A stretch of DNA of 64,000 nucleotides from Zoroaster sp. YZ-2022 (lineage: Eukaryota > Echinodermata > Asteroidea > Forcipulatida > Zoroasteridae), in the NCBI GenBank assembly GCA_029582265.1, contig CM055837.1, positions 5,007,148 to 5,071,147 of the forward strand, in the 5' to 3' direction. The translations under genes and the position numbers were made by a program. The notes beneath the pieces are model-generated. The model was given only the letters and a program-made list of their open reading frames with translations. It had not been told where the DNA came from and searched no databases. Positions 38,723-51,334 of the stretch are shown here, piece by piece. Each line of letters opens with the position of its first letter. The first letter of the stretch is position 1.

Positions 38723-41700
38723 CTGGAAAATTACAGGGAAAATCGTACAAATTTTTTATTAATTTCATTGATTTGTGATGATTATTTGTTGTTATTATGA
38801 ACGAATTTTACATGAAGAACTAGGCAAACCGGTTCTTGGCCAAGAACTGTACTTTGAAGAGCGTTCATGACTGGAACAGATCGCCATAGATGTATTTAAA
38901 TAAATATCATATTTACAATAACTGAATTAAGAATCTCTACAAATTCCATTGAAGCACCGTGTTTAAAAATGAAGTCAACACAAAACACCACCAAACTGCC
39001 AGCCCCGAAAAACTAACACAGGTGTCTGGGCAGAACTGCCCAGCGAGAACACCTATAATGACGCTTTGTATGGGCCCGGCATTTACTGACAATGCATTTC
39101 GCACTCTGGAGTTTACTATTCGGGAGCCGATATTAAGAGGTCAAATAAGGAGGCAAACACTGAGTTAAGAAGTTAAATAGATAATCTCCGGTGGCGAGAT
39201 GAGAGTAAGCGAGTATAAAATGTGTATCAGTACGTGACGTGACGGGAAGCTCACTGGTGCGAGGGAAAACCCGAGGCTTAACATGTACCCCCAACAGTCA
39301 CGTAGCACTCCCACTAAACTTTCACATAAATCCTACATCTATAATGATGATAAATCTTTGTAGGACTGTAATTTTATTTAAAATATTATAAATTACAAAT
39401 TTGAAAGCAGGCGTCGTCCACTGTGAGGCATTATCTGACTGACAATGACGTTATTACGCTGCGTCATAAGTGAATACATTAATTTATTCGCTTAATAAGG
39501 CATACTCTTTATCCATGCTCAAATAATTATTTTGTGAAATCACTTAGGCCCTATTTGAAAAGTAGGGCCTATAAATATATAATTGACTTCCTTTCAAATA
39601 GAAAAACAATAATTTATTTTAAACAAAACAATAATAACAATAATAACCGAAAGAAAATAAGTATTACAAAGGCACATACATATGCCTATTTTAAGTTATT
39701 GTTTCTCGAAAAACAAGTTTTTAAAAGTTCGCCTTCGCGGCACTGACAAATGTTTCCCAAAGCATAGTACATGCAGACAGTTGTAATTCGACTCACGTTA
39801 TACATGAAACTAAACATAGTGCATAAATTAATGAACGTATTAATTTGATTCTTAGTCTCGTTTGAAAGTGAACAGGAGAATAAGATCCTAAAGCAAATAA
39901 ATAATGAATCACTAAAACATATCTATGAAGGTTAATCTTGAGCAAGGATTTCACAGTTGTATTACATGCAATGATTGCACAAAAGTTATGAGACAATATC
40001 AACTTTACTAATTCCAACATCGCCTTTGGCGACACAGTTCGGTTTTTTTTTCATTTGGGGAGAATCACCCTTCAGGTGACGAAAATTATGAACCTCGCAA
40101 AAATAAAAAGACAAATTGATGACAAATCCAACAACAATAAAGATAACGAACAAGCGGATATAAAAACCAATGAAGGTGCGGGGGCTATTGATGGAAATGA
40201 CGATGCAGGTGAGTCACTCTTTTCAGTTCTAAGTCATATTCGGTGATAAAAACTTCAGACAACAAAGATGTTTACTAGGCTCCTGCACGAGTTGGAGGTC
40301 TTGCTTTGTCCTTCTTGAATTGGAACCAAGAAAACTCATAGCACTTTGGTTTGTTCTGAATTGGTGACAACACAAATTTGGTTGAAATAAAACGATGGAT
40401 AATAATGGCAGACACATTTGTAGAATTAGACGCGCCTGCGCCTCGGCAGAGATCAAAGGGTGGCCACGCCTCCACTGGACAGAGCAACAAAAGAATTTAT
40501 ATTGGTGGTCGTTTTTCGTTTAACTACCTCACTTCGTTTCCGATTTTGGAAGCAACAAAACTTGGAAGGTTTGGTTTGTATGTATTCAATAAAGTAAAGA
40601 TTGAGTTTTATCTGGGCATGTGTTGATGTTTATCCCATTAATGACACCTGGTAAACTCATGGTTTATGATTGTTTTTATCTTACCACACGAAGTGTAAAT
40701 GAAAGAGGTTTTCTTAAATGTGACGTTGGAACATTGTACTTTTTCTAGGGTTACACCCTATGAACACAAATAAAAGTGTGACTTTTTGACTTGAAAAGTA
40801 CAATCGCATAACACTCAAAGTCATATCGCATTGAAAGCCAAATACGAAAAAAAATCATTGACATGTTATCAGTTTTGTTAGAAGTTGTTTTTCTCGATAC
40901 ATTCAGAAAATCAAATTCGCTTCACTACGACCAATAGCATAGCCAGCGATAAGAGAATGATGGTCCACTACCTATCATGACAGCAGAATATTTTTGTAGC
41001 GAATATTGAGATTTTAAACAAAAACATAAATGCGATAGCATTAATGGTGAAGCATAATGATTTTAATAATTTGAACAGGATCTCGTATATAAGGGACAGC
41101 TTGTAATAACTAAAATGGAAGATAGGTCTAATATGTTTTATCTGAAATTATTTTCCAGTGAAGCCAGTATAAACGCATGGGCGGATCCATAATATTTTTA
41201 GAGGGGGGAGGCTGAGAATCAAGAACGATTTTTCAGTACTACAAAAATTACAATGAAATAATCAAAGGGAGAGAAAAACAAAGCACAGTGAGGGGGAAAT
41301 GAGGGGGAAAATGAGGGGAAACATGAGGGGGAATACCTTACCGTATCAGATTCTGTGTTTTTATTTTTTTTAATTTTTTTAATTTTACGATTTTAGGGGG
41401 GGCTACAGCCCCCTTAGCCCCCCTGGATCCACCAATGAAACGCTTCCCCTATTCCCCTCTGTGATTACGACCCTCTATCAATTATGGAAACAAAGAAAGT
41501 GAAGAGGAGTAATAAAGGATTTGGACTTACTCATAGGGGAGTACTTCTTCTGTTCGTAGGGTGGTGGCGGGTAAGGCGTGGACCGATGACTTCTTAGGCT
41601 ACCGTATCTCTCCATTGCACAGTTGCGTGATGCCGGTGACTGGAGGCTGATAGACGGGGCGAACTGATGGGGGCTTGGTGCGGGACAAAGAGTCCCTGTA

Positions 41701-44700
41701 CTCGGTAGGAACCAACTGCTAACTGTTGGATGAAACCAGTTATGAGGTTGAATCATGAAAATGACGAAATTAATCATGATTCTTGGTTCGAAGAGGGACG
41801 TTGCGATTGAAACTGTATGAACACTTCATTGGATACATTTTGAATTTCTTACATGGAGCAAACAATCTTTCGCATTGAAATGGTTTCATATTCAAAACAT
41901 TTTTCAAAATTTAAAACAAAAATAATCACTTTTAAGAAATACAATATTTGAAGAAACTTAGGTATCATAACAAATACAACTTGACAAAAACTAGGGAAGG
42001 TACAACATTGGTAATTAGGCCTACCAGATTATTGAATTACCGAATTGTTATCTAAAAACTCACTTGGTGTAAAGTTGGTAATTTATTAATCATCAAGATA
42101 AATTATTTAATCTGAAGTGCTTTCATTTTTGAGAAAATAGGAATTGTGAATTTACAGACAACCCCCCTCCACCCCCCCCCAAAAAAACAAAAAAAAAACA
42201 CCCCAACAAACAACCCAAAAAAATGCCGGACGATAAATTTTAACGGTTACTATAAAGACAGAAAAAAATGTAACGGGTTTTCTTTGTTTTCTACAAAATG
42301 TGAGTACCTATTGTGATGAAATTTTCACATGATAGATTTATGATACATTTCTCGGTTGAAATGAATGTACGTTACCAAATACTAATGTTGTACATTGTGA
42401 TGATTTTTTAGACGAAATTATACTTACGTTGCGGGTATCTTGGTTGTTGGTGGTCATGGTATTCGTTTAAATCATGGTCGCCCCTGAAACAGTACAAAAT
42501 GAATTGCTATTAATTTACGAATGGTTAAACTCCAATTAAAACGTTATTTCCCTATACGGGACCAATCAAAATGAATTTACAAAGCAACTTTTTTTCTTTG
42601 CTGAGGCAATCTGACTTGAGAATCAACTATAAGACAGAACGTCTTAGTATGATATTAGAAATCCAATATTGTTGAAACATTCCACCGCGGTCGAAACTAC
42701 CTGATTGCCGGTATTCCCTGACCGCTCCCCGAGGCGTACCCCACCGTTTTCCCTCCTTAGATGAGGGTATTTGAGGCTTGCACCATAAGTTTGGCCCATA
42801 CACTGTCATGACACCATACCACACCTGAGATGAACAGTGACATGGCTAGGTTTTTTTTGTGGAGGGGGATACCAGGATTTCGTATAGAGAAAACGTGACG
42901 AGTTAAACCCCCCCCCCCCCCCCCCCCCCCACAAAATTGACTTTTCTGCGGGGGACCAGGGAAATGCTCTTCCATGGGCACGTGCCTCATAATATTTGTA
43001 ATAATGGACACATATTTTGATGCATAAATGTATATTACATAAGTGATCTATACTTACTTTTCTTTGGTGTCCAAGAAGGCCTTTGCGAACGGGTTGTACT
43101 TGATTTTGAGTTGTGTTATCTGTAGGAAAAAGTTAAAGAATGATATGAACAGAGCGAACATTAACAATACTTCTAGATCAGAAATATTTCTAACTTGTTA
43201 TACTTTGAAAATATAAGAACAATGATCTAGAATGTGAGCGAGATTTTCTAGATTGGGTTTCTTCACATTGTCTGGGTTTTCCTAAACATTCTAAAACCAA
43301 GAATTGTCTTCAGTTTGTTCATCACTGATGGTCATTTGAGAAAAGTGTTTGTGGACCTACCCTCTGTGTTAAAACAAGTTTATATAAACTCGCGGTAGTA
43401 GGTATATTATAGGGTGACGGTGGCGAATTCGAGTTGGTAAGCGTACGAGTTGGCACGCGTATGAGTTGGCACGCGTATGAGTTGACCTGTTTCGACGGTG
43501 GCCATTATTATAAGTTTCCTTCCCATGCAAGCCAACTTAAATCTGGGCCGCGAGATATGTTTACCTTACAACACACGGGGGAAGTGACACAACGTGTATT
43601 GTTGCCGACGGTATGAGTTACAACTTGTCTCAAAGAGAACCACCTTCAGTTTGTAACCTGCCTAGACTTACATCTTCGTTCTGGTATGCAGTGACGGCGA
43701 TGAACTGCGTCTCAGGGAAGGCAAAGCTTCGGATGAGACGCTGTTTCTCCGGGCCACCAACCCGCATCACATGGATTCGAGGCTCGTACTTGTGGAGAGA
43801 GTTTAGCATTATCTAAATGAGGAAAGAGGTAAAAGATATGAAATAACATTTTTTTAGACGGTAACATGAACATTATATCGGGAAAGGAAACTGGAGAAAT
43901 AATGTTTACCGAAGGATGCATAGAGATTGTGCGAGTTGGATATTACTGTTTTGAAAGTAAAACTTCATGTCAGGCTGACAATTAATACTTTAAACAATTA
44001 ATTAAATGTTACAAAATATAAATAGGGGCATACAAAATAAAATAAACTTATTAAAATGCAAGTGGGATCACTATTTATCGTTTCTCATGAACTTCGATAA
44101 ATCCATTCATTAAAAATATCGTGATTGATCTTACAGAATTTTAGGTAAATGTACTCAATATAATTGAATACCGAATAGATAATTCTTTGGTCTGTATTAC
44201 AAATTGCAGTACTATAAATAAGAAAATTATGCCAAAGCGTAGTTTTCTTCTTAAAAATATATTTACCTGTCCAGTTCCGTTGAGCTTATTTGAGAGTTTC
44301 ACTTTGCTGAATGACACACACTGCTTCATCCAGTGAGCGCCGAAGTTGGGCGATTCAGGGTGGATGTAAGCCGTGTTAGGCGGGGTAGAGTCAGGCTTGC
44401 CACCCGGTACCCACTCGCCGTTGACGTACTTCCAACGGTGCTCATCGGCAGGGGTAAAGTCTAGGAGGATTGAGTACATTGCATGGGGGTTGAGGCCGGT
44501 AACGGAGGCAGAGAGTACTGGGAACATTCTCCTAAAAGATGAGGGGAAATAATTAATTATTTGAAAGTTTATAAGATTAGGATCAAAGTATTTTCAAGAA
44601 GAGATTGAATATAAATATAACTTTCCTCTTCAAATCAAATGTTTTAATTTTAATTAAGGAAATGTATAGGGGGGTCCTACTAAAAACCGACAACTGACGA

Positions 44701-45465
44701 CAACACGTTCTAAATGCACTGAAAACTCAAAAATAAAGTTGTCAGTGAGTTGTCGTTTTTTAGTAGGACTGCTAAAATAGGCCTACATTAAACATCCACC
44801 GTAATCTCATTGCAGAGTCTAAGTGATGAAAATGTGTGAAAAGGCAGTTACATGTGGTTATTTGTTCGTGTTTTCTCTGAAATAAGTTCACTTCAGAATT
44901 GTACCTTTTCCAACTTCACATTAGCTTTCGGATAAGAAATCGACAATTTTGTAGTTATCCATCAAAACCTAATCTGTAAATACTTAAACAAGTGAGCCTT
45001 AATAGATCGTAATACATGTATAATGAGGTGATTCCACTATGAATATCTGAGAATCTTGGGGGGGGGGGGGAACGTCCAGAAACTGTGGGGAAAATAACAA
45101 AATTTTCGTTCGAAATTAAATCATGTCAGGATTTATGGCAACATAAAGTGATAACAAGTGAAAAATGACCGAGGATGGGTACTTTTAAAAGCATTTTCCC
45201 TGATAATTGTTGATGTATACAGAGTATTATTCACCAGTTATTAATTTTTGTATAGACCGCAAATTACTCACCGTCCAGTCTTCGTTACAATCATCTCATT
45301 GGTAAGCTTATTGAAACGTCTCCACAGATCTCGGTCTTCTAGCGTGACTTTCAGGCATTTCTCGCTGGGGTCACCTTTCTCACTCCCGCGTGTCATCTCG
45401 CTTTGCACGGCACTCAACAGGTGGGCCACGTTGTACGAAGGCGGTCGCATTGTATCAGCACTCAT
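38286..45465 (-). CDS. tbxt (brachyury): Brachyury, T-box transcription factor (gene span)
   Basis: Seven coding exons: 45272-45465, 44267-44531, 43672-43812, 43058-43119, 42428-42483, 41531-41722, 38286-38722. They join in phase to 1347 nt, 448 residues plus stop. The start is supported by an in-frame TAA at 45469-45471. The N-terminus has [13 protein letters not shown], the Brachyury motif linked to Smad1 binding. The T-box spans about residues 42-224: [53 protein letters not shown] and [14 protein letters not shown]. The Lys in LHKYEPR (residue 161) is the position that separates Brachyury from Eomes/VegT-type proteins. The tail has [12 protein letters not shown], as in other Brachyury proteins. 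It is a nuclear DNA-binding activator of endomesoderm and axial genes in animals. Some normally fixed T-box residues differ (see findings). Confidence 0.96.
38723..41530 (-). other. Brachyury intron 6
   Basis: It holds a possible plus-strand exon (40088-40208) and a GGATCC-bounded repeat at about 41176-41436 whose ends are G-rich and C-rich. The rest is AT-rich with nothing recognised. Confidence 0.6.
40088..40208 (+). CDS. Possible first coding exon (unidentified)
   Basis: The ATG at 40088 opens 40 codons ([20 protein letters not shown] onward) ending at GATGCAG followed by a consensus donor GTGAGT. It would be a gene nested on the opposite strand inside Brachyury intron 6. No second exon is identified and the residues are low complexity, so chance is likely. 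Confidence 0.18.
41531..41722 (-). CDS. tbxt (brachyury): Brachyury exon 6
   Basis: 192 bp, acceptor TTCATCCAACAG, donor GTAAGT. Contains [17 protein letters not shown] and [14 protein letters not shown], matching conserved patches of the Brachyury C-terminal half. Confidence 0.92.
42428..42483 (-). CDS. tbxt (brachyury): Brachyury exon 5
   Basis: 56 bp, acceptor TACTGTTTCAG, donor [24 protein letters not shown], a short linker after the T-box. Confidence 0.9.
42907..42930. repeat. C homopolymer run
   Basis: About 24-26 consecutive C in Brachyury intron 4. The length may be unreliable in the assembly. Confidence 0.9.
43058..43119 (-). CDS. tbxt (brachyury): Brachyury exon 4
   Basis: 62 bp, acceptor TTTCCTACAG, donor [26 protein letters not shown], the end of the T-box. 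Confidence 0.95.
43672..43812 (-). CDS. tbxt (brachyury): Brachyury exon 3
   Basis: 141 bp, 47 codons, phase 0 at both ends, donor [26 protein letters not shown] to [16 protein letters not shown]. Confidence 0.95.
44267..44531 (-). CDS. tbxt (brachyury): Brachyury exon 2
   Basis: 265 bp, acceptor CATCTTTTAG, donor GTAAAT. T-box core from [20 protein letters not shown] to [13 protein letters not shown], including [16 protein letters not shown] and FGAHWMK. Confidence 0.95.
44673..44772. mobile_element. Short foldback element in Brachyury intron 1
   Basis: GTCCTACTAAAAACCGACAA at the left and GTTGTCGTTTTTTAGTAGGAC at the right: arms of about 30 bp in a 100-bp element. Confidence 0.8.
45272..45465 (-). 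CDS. tbxt (brachyury): Brachyury exon 1
   Basis: 194 bp, donor GTGAGT. It codes for residues 1-64 plus a split Arg: the LLSAVQSE motif, GDPSEK and the start of the T-box ([12 protein letters not shown]). Confidence 0.95.
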
Positions 45466-45625
45466 GTCTTATACCAGTCAATTAAACACGGTATATTTCG
45501 CAAATATTTTAATTTGATGCGAGAAATGTGTGTTATTGAACCCCAAGGGAGGATCACTTATGTTTTGTTTTGAGAATAATGAAGAAAGTGAATGAAAACT
45601 AACTCCTTCACTGGAGTCAAAGTAC

Positions 45626-45632
45626 AATCAAA
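45626..45632 (+). promoter_or_regulatory. TCF/LEF-like site
   Basis: ATCAAAG in the probable 5' UTR region of Brachyury; a second ATCAAAG is at 45917-45923. Wnt/beta-catenin input into Brachyury is known in many animals; use here is inferred. Confidence 0.3.
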
Positions 45633-45731
45633 GAAACTACAGAGCTAACTGCGTTTTGATGCAGCCCGAGACGCCTATTCCACACGGCCAAATTTTGCAG
45701 CCAAAATAACCACCCTCAAAATACACGCAAG

Positions 45732-45737
45732 TTTATA
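45732..45737 (-). promoter_or_regulatory. Possible TATA box of Brachyury
   Basis: TATAAA on the minus strand about 270 bp upstream of the start codon. It would place transcription start near 45705 and a 5' UTR of about 240 nt. Motif match only. Confidence 0.35.
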
Positions 45738-46291
45738 TTAGAGCGAGCCAACACTGTTAGTAGTGTGACGATCGAGAGGTGGAGTTAAACTGACTATCGG
45801 ATGGGGTTGGATGGTGACTTTCTTCCACGACAATTACCCATGAATTGGTTTACTGAACTTGATTGTGTAACGCTGTCGCTACACTCAATCATATTTACGG
45901 TGACGGGCGGCTTTACATCAAAGGCTACCATTTGAAGTTAAAAGGTCTACTAACATCATACCTCTAGTGTTCAAACATTACACCGCATGGTGTGGTGGCT
46001 GGTGCCTTGAAACTTAGACAAGCAAAACAGGCAAGTGACTGTTAAAGCATTGCCTGTTCATATTGGTCAGTTTACTGATGCATATTCACATAATACAAGC
46101 TCCCTGATGAATATTCAAACCAAGTGATATTTTATTTTACCTTATGACAGAGTGATGTTACCAGATATGATTGGTCGAAATGCAATTAGGTTGTCTGACA
46201 GGTTGATTGCTGGTGTCAGTTACAATGAGCTGTCTGCGCCAGCATCTTAATTGCCGGCGTGACGGGAGATTGTATGGTGATCTAAAGCCAG

Positions 46292-46300
46292 TTCACACTT
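46292..46300 (+). promoter_or_regulatory. T-box half-site upstream of Brachyury
   Basis: TTCACACTT about 830 bp upstream of the start codon matches the T-site half (AAGTGTGAA). Autoregulation is possible but unproven. Confidence 0.28.
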
Positions 46301-47868
46301 GATGCTCATGGAGTTTGAGGTTTGTTATCTCTTTAATGGGATATAAAGGTTTTGTTTGTTTATGAGGGTACTGTATATCGATTGGGGTCTTTAGAACAGA
46401 TTGAAAACTTCAATGTGAAAGCTAAAAAGAAGAAACAAAAATACAAAATAGACCAAGGTCTCGTGTTTCATTTTAAAATAATTCCCAATGACACGTCCTT
46501 CAGAATGTGTTAAAACATTCTTGTAACATCGACAGTTCTAAAAAAATACTTGAAAATGACAGGACTTTGTAAATAACTGATAACTAAATAATAATAAAAA
46601 GATACAAATCCTGAATTTGGTCAACTGGATTTCATCTTCCATTATACAAGAAATGTTCAATTTAGATGTTAAAATTACTTGGTTGATATTTCATGAAGTA
46701 CGTTTTCGTAAACAAAATGTTTTACTGATATAAATATCTTTCCCTTTTTCACAAATTATTTGGCCTTGAAATGTTTTTGTTGATGTGGTGTAGCTTTTCA
46801 TACAACCATTTAAAAAGTATAGCCTTAGCTTTCTGTCATCAGTGCATGATGTAGATGGTCCGCATCCAACCATCAAAAGACTCTGCGTCGTGCTCAACAA
46901 AACAAATTTGTTTTCTTCGACACAGAAAGCTCGAGCTCTTGTAGCCAAACACTGTTCAAGGGGCATAAACGCCTGAAGAGAGGGGTCTCATCACAACAGA
47001 GGTCTCATCCAACGACCACAATGACCCCCCCCCCCTTGCTCATCCAAGGTTTTATGGCTCTTTGCGGCATCTTTAATGTTCCACTTGAGGTAACTACCCC
47101 ACTTTCAACCTCTTACGGCCTCGGATTAATTAGTTTTCGTGTAGTCCTTGGCTTTCTGGGTAGACCTGTCTTTTGTTTGGAGTATGTTTTGTGTTTTGGT
47201 GACGAGTTGAAATGGGAGAGATTTGAGTCTGGCAAGTTAGCAGGATTAGTTGTGGTTATCAGACAGCTGCATTAGAGCGGTGACTGCATCCGAAAAAGAC
47301 TTTAAATTCATTGAGAAAGTGATTCTTAGAATGTTGCTTCGAATGACCTTTTTCTAGCTACAAATAAATTTAAACTGAACAATTATAAATTATTACGGCA
47401 TAATGTTTGGGAGTTCAATTAATGTTTTTGTGCACAGCGCATCTGCTGGCGATGGAATAAGAAGTCTATGATGAACCAGGCAACACATCGGCCGTGCACA
47501 TCCATGCGAACGCTTTCGTAGTATTAATAAAGATGATTGTCATTCTTTAAAGAAACTCTAAAGGGGAAGGTATATGTACCTTGTACCTTGTAGATATAAA
47601 CCCCCGAGGACTCCTCATGGGAGTATAAACTGGAGGTTTGATGAGAGTGGTGCACTACATTGATTTAGAACTGGTTTGGAATGTTGCGACAGATGTAGCG
47701 TCAACTGTGGTTTGATCTAGGTTGTTCCACCATAGAGCAAGGACGGTTCCACATACTAATGGACTCGGAGAAAAAAGATTGTTTCATTATATCGGTGCTA
47801 TCCATTGTTTTTGGCATGAGTTGCTTGTCATGGGTTCACCTTAATCTAAGCATACAACATTGGTAATT

Positions 47869-48152
47869 ACCAGGGCCCAATTTCATGGCGCTGCTTACCG
47901 GTAAGCAAATTTTCGTGCTAACTATAGCAGACAAATTTGCTTAAGCATAAGCGTACTTCACAGGTTAGCAAGAATATTCAGAGCAGTGTGTGCCCTTGGA
48001 TTTGTATTGTTGCGTCACTCATTTGCTAGCAATAATGGCCGGCAAGTTAGCGTGCCTTTCTCTATGCTTAACGGTTAGCAGTGCTACGAAATGAAATATA
48101 AGTACAGTAAGCAAAAAATCGGCTGCTAAGCTGCTGTATGAAATTGGGTCCT
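47869..48152. mobile_element. hAT-like MITE, GGGCCCAATTTCAT ends
   Basis: CAGGGCCCAATTTCATGGCG at the left and TATGAAATTGGGTCCTG at the right are inverted repeats. Subterminal GCTGCTTA and TAAGCTGCTG also pair. Confidence 0.82.
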
Positions 48153-48523
48153 GATTATCAAATAAACGAATTATTATCTAAAACTTACTTGGTGTAAAGT
48201 GGTTACGCTATAGCAATAATCCTTAGAATTTTATCTGAAATGCTTTCGTCATCCTAGAGAAAACAGGAATTCGGTTAGGTCGAATTTACATGGCAACAAA
48301 AGTAAAACAGTTTTTAAAGAAGGCTTGTATTAGTTTATGGTTTCTGAAGCAGCAATAATGAAAAAACAACACACACGTTTTTCCTGATACAAATCAGGAA
48401 TTACACTGAGACATGGCTTTTTCAAACGATAGACCTAAATTTGTTTCAACCATGGCTCTTTTTGACGATAATTTTGTTTCAACCGTGAATCTTTTGGACG
48501 GTGTATTTAGGAGATGCCACTTT

Positions 48524-48900
48524 GCTTTGGAAAAACAGTAACAATTAGCTATTGTTGAAGTGAAGAGATACGGTAGCCTTTCTGGGTCACTACCTTTTAT
48601 GGACAATAAATAAATCCCAGGTTTCAAAATTAAGAATATGAATCCCAAGTGGAGTGATTTTGGGATTATATTTTTCTTTGGGAAAAGCAGTCAAAAGGGC
48701 TTGTCTTGAAAAGAGGGGATATTTGGGTCACTATAGCTTTTATGGACCGTAGAGATAAACCCCACGTTTCAAAACGCATAATTGAAACCCTGCATGGTCT
48801 TTGGAAAGCAGCAATAACAGACTAATATTGCAAAGAGGGTAATATTTGGGTCACTGCCGTTTATGGACCAAACATGAACCCAATGTTTCAAAAAATTATT
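48524..48900. repeat. Three degenerate tandem units, about 125-150 bp
   Basis: Each has TTTGG(G)AAA, then TGGGTCACT, TTTATGGAC and GTTTCAAAA in the same order. Confidence 0.75.
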
Positions 48901-49707
48901 TTTTAAATTTTTGAATAGGAGCCTTTCGTTGTCAATAATAAAGTGTGTGGTAGTGTTAACGCTCAATACTGTGGTCTGATGTTAGGCCAAATTTCAGTTT
49001 GGGCACGACAAGCATTACTATAAATTGTACATTGTCATACCTTTTTAGTGTTAGCACACATGCCCTGGCGGACTAGTGTCCTCTCTCGTCACAAAGCGTT
49101 TAGAATAATGTCACTATTGTACGGACATTCTAAGAGATTTGTTACGAAGTAATATTAATTTAAGTGACTATAAAATATCATAAAGAACAATCATGTTATA
49201 AAAATGCATTCTTTGGCTGGGTTTTATGAATAAAACAGAAGAACCCCCAGATGTGGATATATTGTTTGCTCTATCGGGATGTTTGAGGGTCTTATTTGTT
49301 CTCACCTACCTGTCATGATTACTCTATAGACCAGACGTCTTTCAGGCATTCTTGACAGACACAATTCGTTAGTCTCCAAATGACAGTTGTTAGTTTCACT
49401 TTGCAGTGGACAATGCGCTAACACGTCCAAAACCTTCTTTTTGTTTTGCAATTATGAGACTATTAATTATTGGTGTCTCAGCTCAACTCCCGGCCCCTCC
49501 AAACTACCCCACATCTCACCTGGGGATTGCCAATGCATATAAAGCCTATTATCTAAGTTTCATCTTATGCTTACTTGGTGTAAAGTTGATGATCGTATCA
49601 AACATCCCTATAAATATTTTGTCTGATAATTCCACAATAATTTACTTCCGATTTTATCTTATTATTTTATTTTATTTTATGATACAATTCCAAATGAGAA
49701 TTTTCAC

Positions 49708-49901
49708 AATTTTACAATTATTTTCTCTATTCTATTTTTAAAACTGCTTCTACGAGGATGCTTGACTCTTTAAGCATTCTCGTAGAAGCATTTTTTTAAA
49801 ACTGGATTAGAGGAAATAACTGTAAAATGAGAATGCTTAAAGAGTTAAGCATCCTCGTAGAAGCAGTTTTTAAAATAGAGGAAATAATTATAAAATTTTG
49901 A
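49708..49901. mobile_element. Foldback element with about 73-bp arms
   Basis: AACTGCTTCTACGAGGATGC pairs with GCATCCTCGTAGAAGCAGTT. The centre carries a further copy of the arm in the same direction as the right arm. Confidence 0.85.
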
Positions 49902-51334
49902 AAACTCGTTTATCCCGTTTCTGACATAACACGCAAACGAATTATAGAAGTCTCATGCATGTATTTTTATATTTTGTATTTTTAATACCAAAAGAACATA
50001 CAGTAAAGTAAATCAAAGGTCTCATTTATGGCAACAATTACTCAAATTTGAATAAAAGATGGTTATCGCACGTGCAATGATGGGATAAGTTAAACACTAT
50101 TAAACACGAATATCTTAAAAGTCATATTTTAGAAAACACTTCATTTGTGGAATGTTTTCCCCCGGGGAACAAACAATTTTGTAATTAAGAGCCGAGAAGA
50201 ACATCTTGCACAGCTTCGTATTTCCTGGTTAGATAATATTTATTTAAAATTATGTGTATCTCTTTTTCAAGGTTATGGTTCCGTCTTCTATTTGTTGAAA
50301 ATTTAAATCAGACTTTTTATTTATTTATTTATTGAGCATTATGCAGTACATTATATAAGAGCAATTGGCTTGTCACGACAATCCCCCACTAAATATTCGG
50401 GCAGGTGTCGCTTGCTTCGTGAGACATCAAAACGGCGGACAGAAAACGCAACCATTTACCCAATTCTTATCCTTCACAGACCATTCTTTTCTGAAAAGGA
50501 GGCCGTTTGGTTCTTGGGTATTTTTGAAACAAATCCAATTGATTGTGTTTTTGAGAAAAGAGGGATGTCTTGGTGAGCGGCAAAAATAACTTGTGTATCT
50601 CCTCTCACCTTGTTTTTGTGCTCGCCGGTATCGGTTTAATTGTCCAAGGTGACTGGCACTCACCAGCTCGTCAAGCCTCAGAGCTCTGACTAATTTGTTA
50701 ATTGCAGAACACACACAGGAACATTGAGTGTGGACAAATATTAATTACTCCGACGTGTTTGGTGATCGGGTTGAGAAGAATGGACAGCGAAGTGAGTGGC
50801 GTGTCGAGTCGGGAAGACACACCCGGTGCCTGTATGTGTGCTTACACAGGTGTGTCTTCAACACTGAAATAAACCTCACGACTGTTTCATGTAACTTTAA
50901 TTTGTCATCGTTCTTTTTAATTATGTATTTAAAAGGAGAGCGGGTGAATTATGAACAAAAAAATCTAAATAATATTCGAAATATGGCAGTGGCATTTTCG
51001 TTCTATAGGTTTTTGTGTGTAATTGTAACGATCCTTCATAAATATTTTAACAAAATATTAAAAAAAAATTGTTTCGCCTTCTTTATTCTGGTTATGTTAA
51101 TATCGACACCATGACGTACCAATTGCAAAATGGTATCAAATATAGGGGCCTATTTTCTGTAATAGACCTACGCCTAATCATGCTGCGTTTATAATTCAGA
51201 CAGATAGCATCACAAAAATACACTCATCGTGTATGTGACTGTACCACCAACCAAAATATACAAAATTTGGATGTGTACATTTTCAAGTCGCTCTAAAAAC
51301 CATCGACAATAGAACAGTCGTCGGTTGCACTCGA

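Larger units (their letters stand above)
45740..51334. other. Brachyury upstream region
   Basis: Mostly unique, AT-rich sequence with few repeats: a hAT-like MITE (47869-48152), a triple degenerate repeat (48524-48900) and a foldback (49708-49901). A GC-richer unique stretch at 50550-50870 is a candidate enhancer. No convincing gene. Confidence 0.55.

Noticed and set aside
46691..47275. ORFs of 91 and 84 codons upstream of Brachyury
   Set aside because: Short, no recognised domain, no convincing splice sites, and composition like the surrounding sequence.
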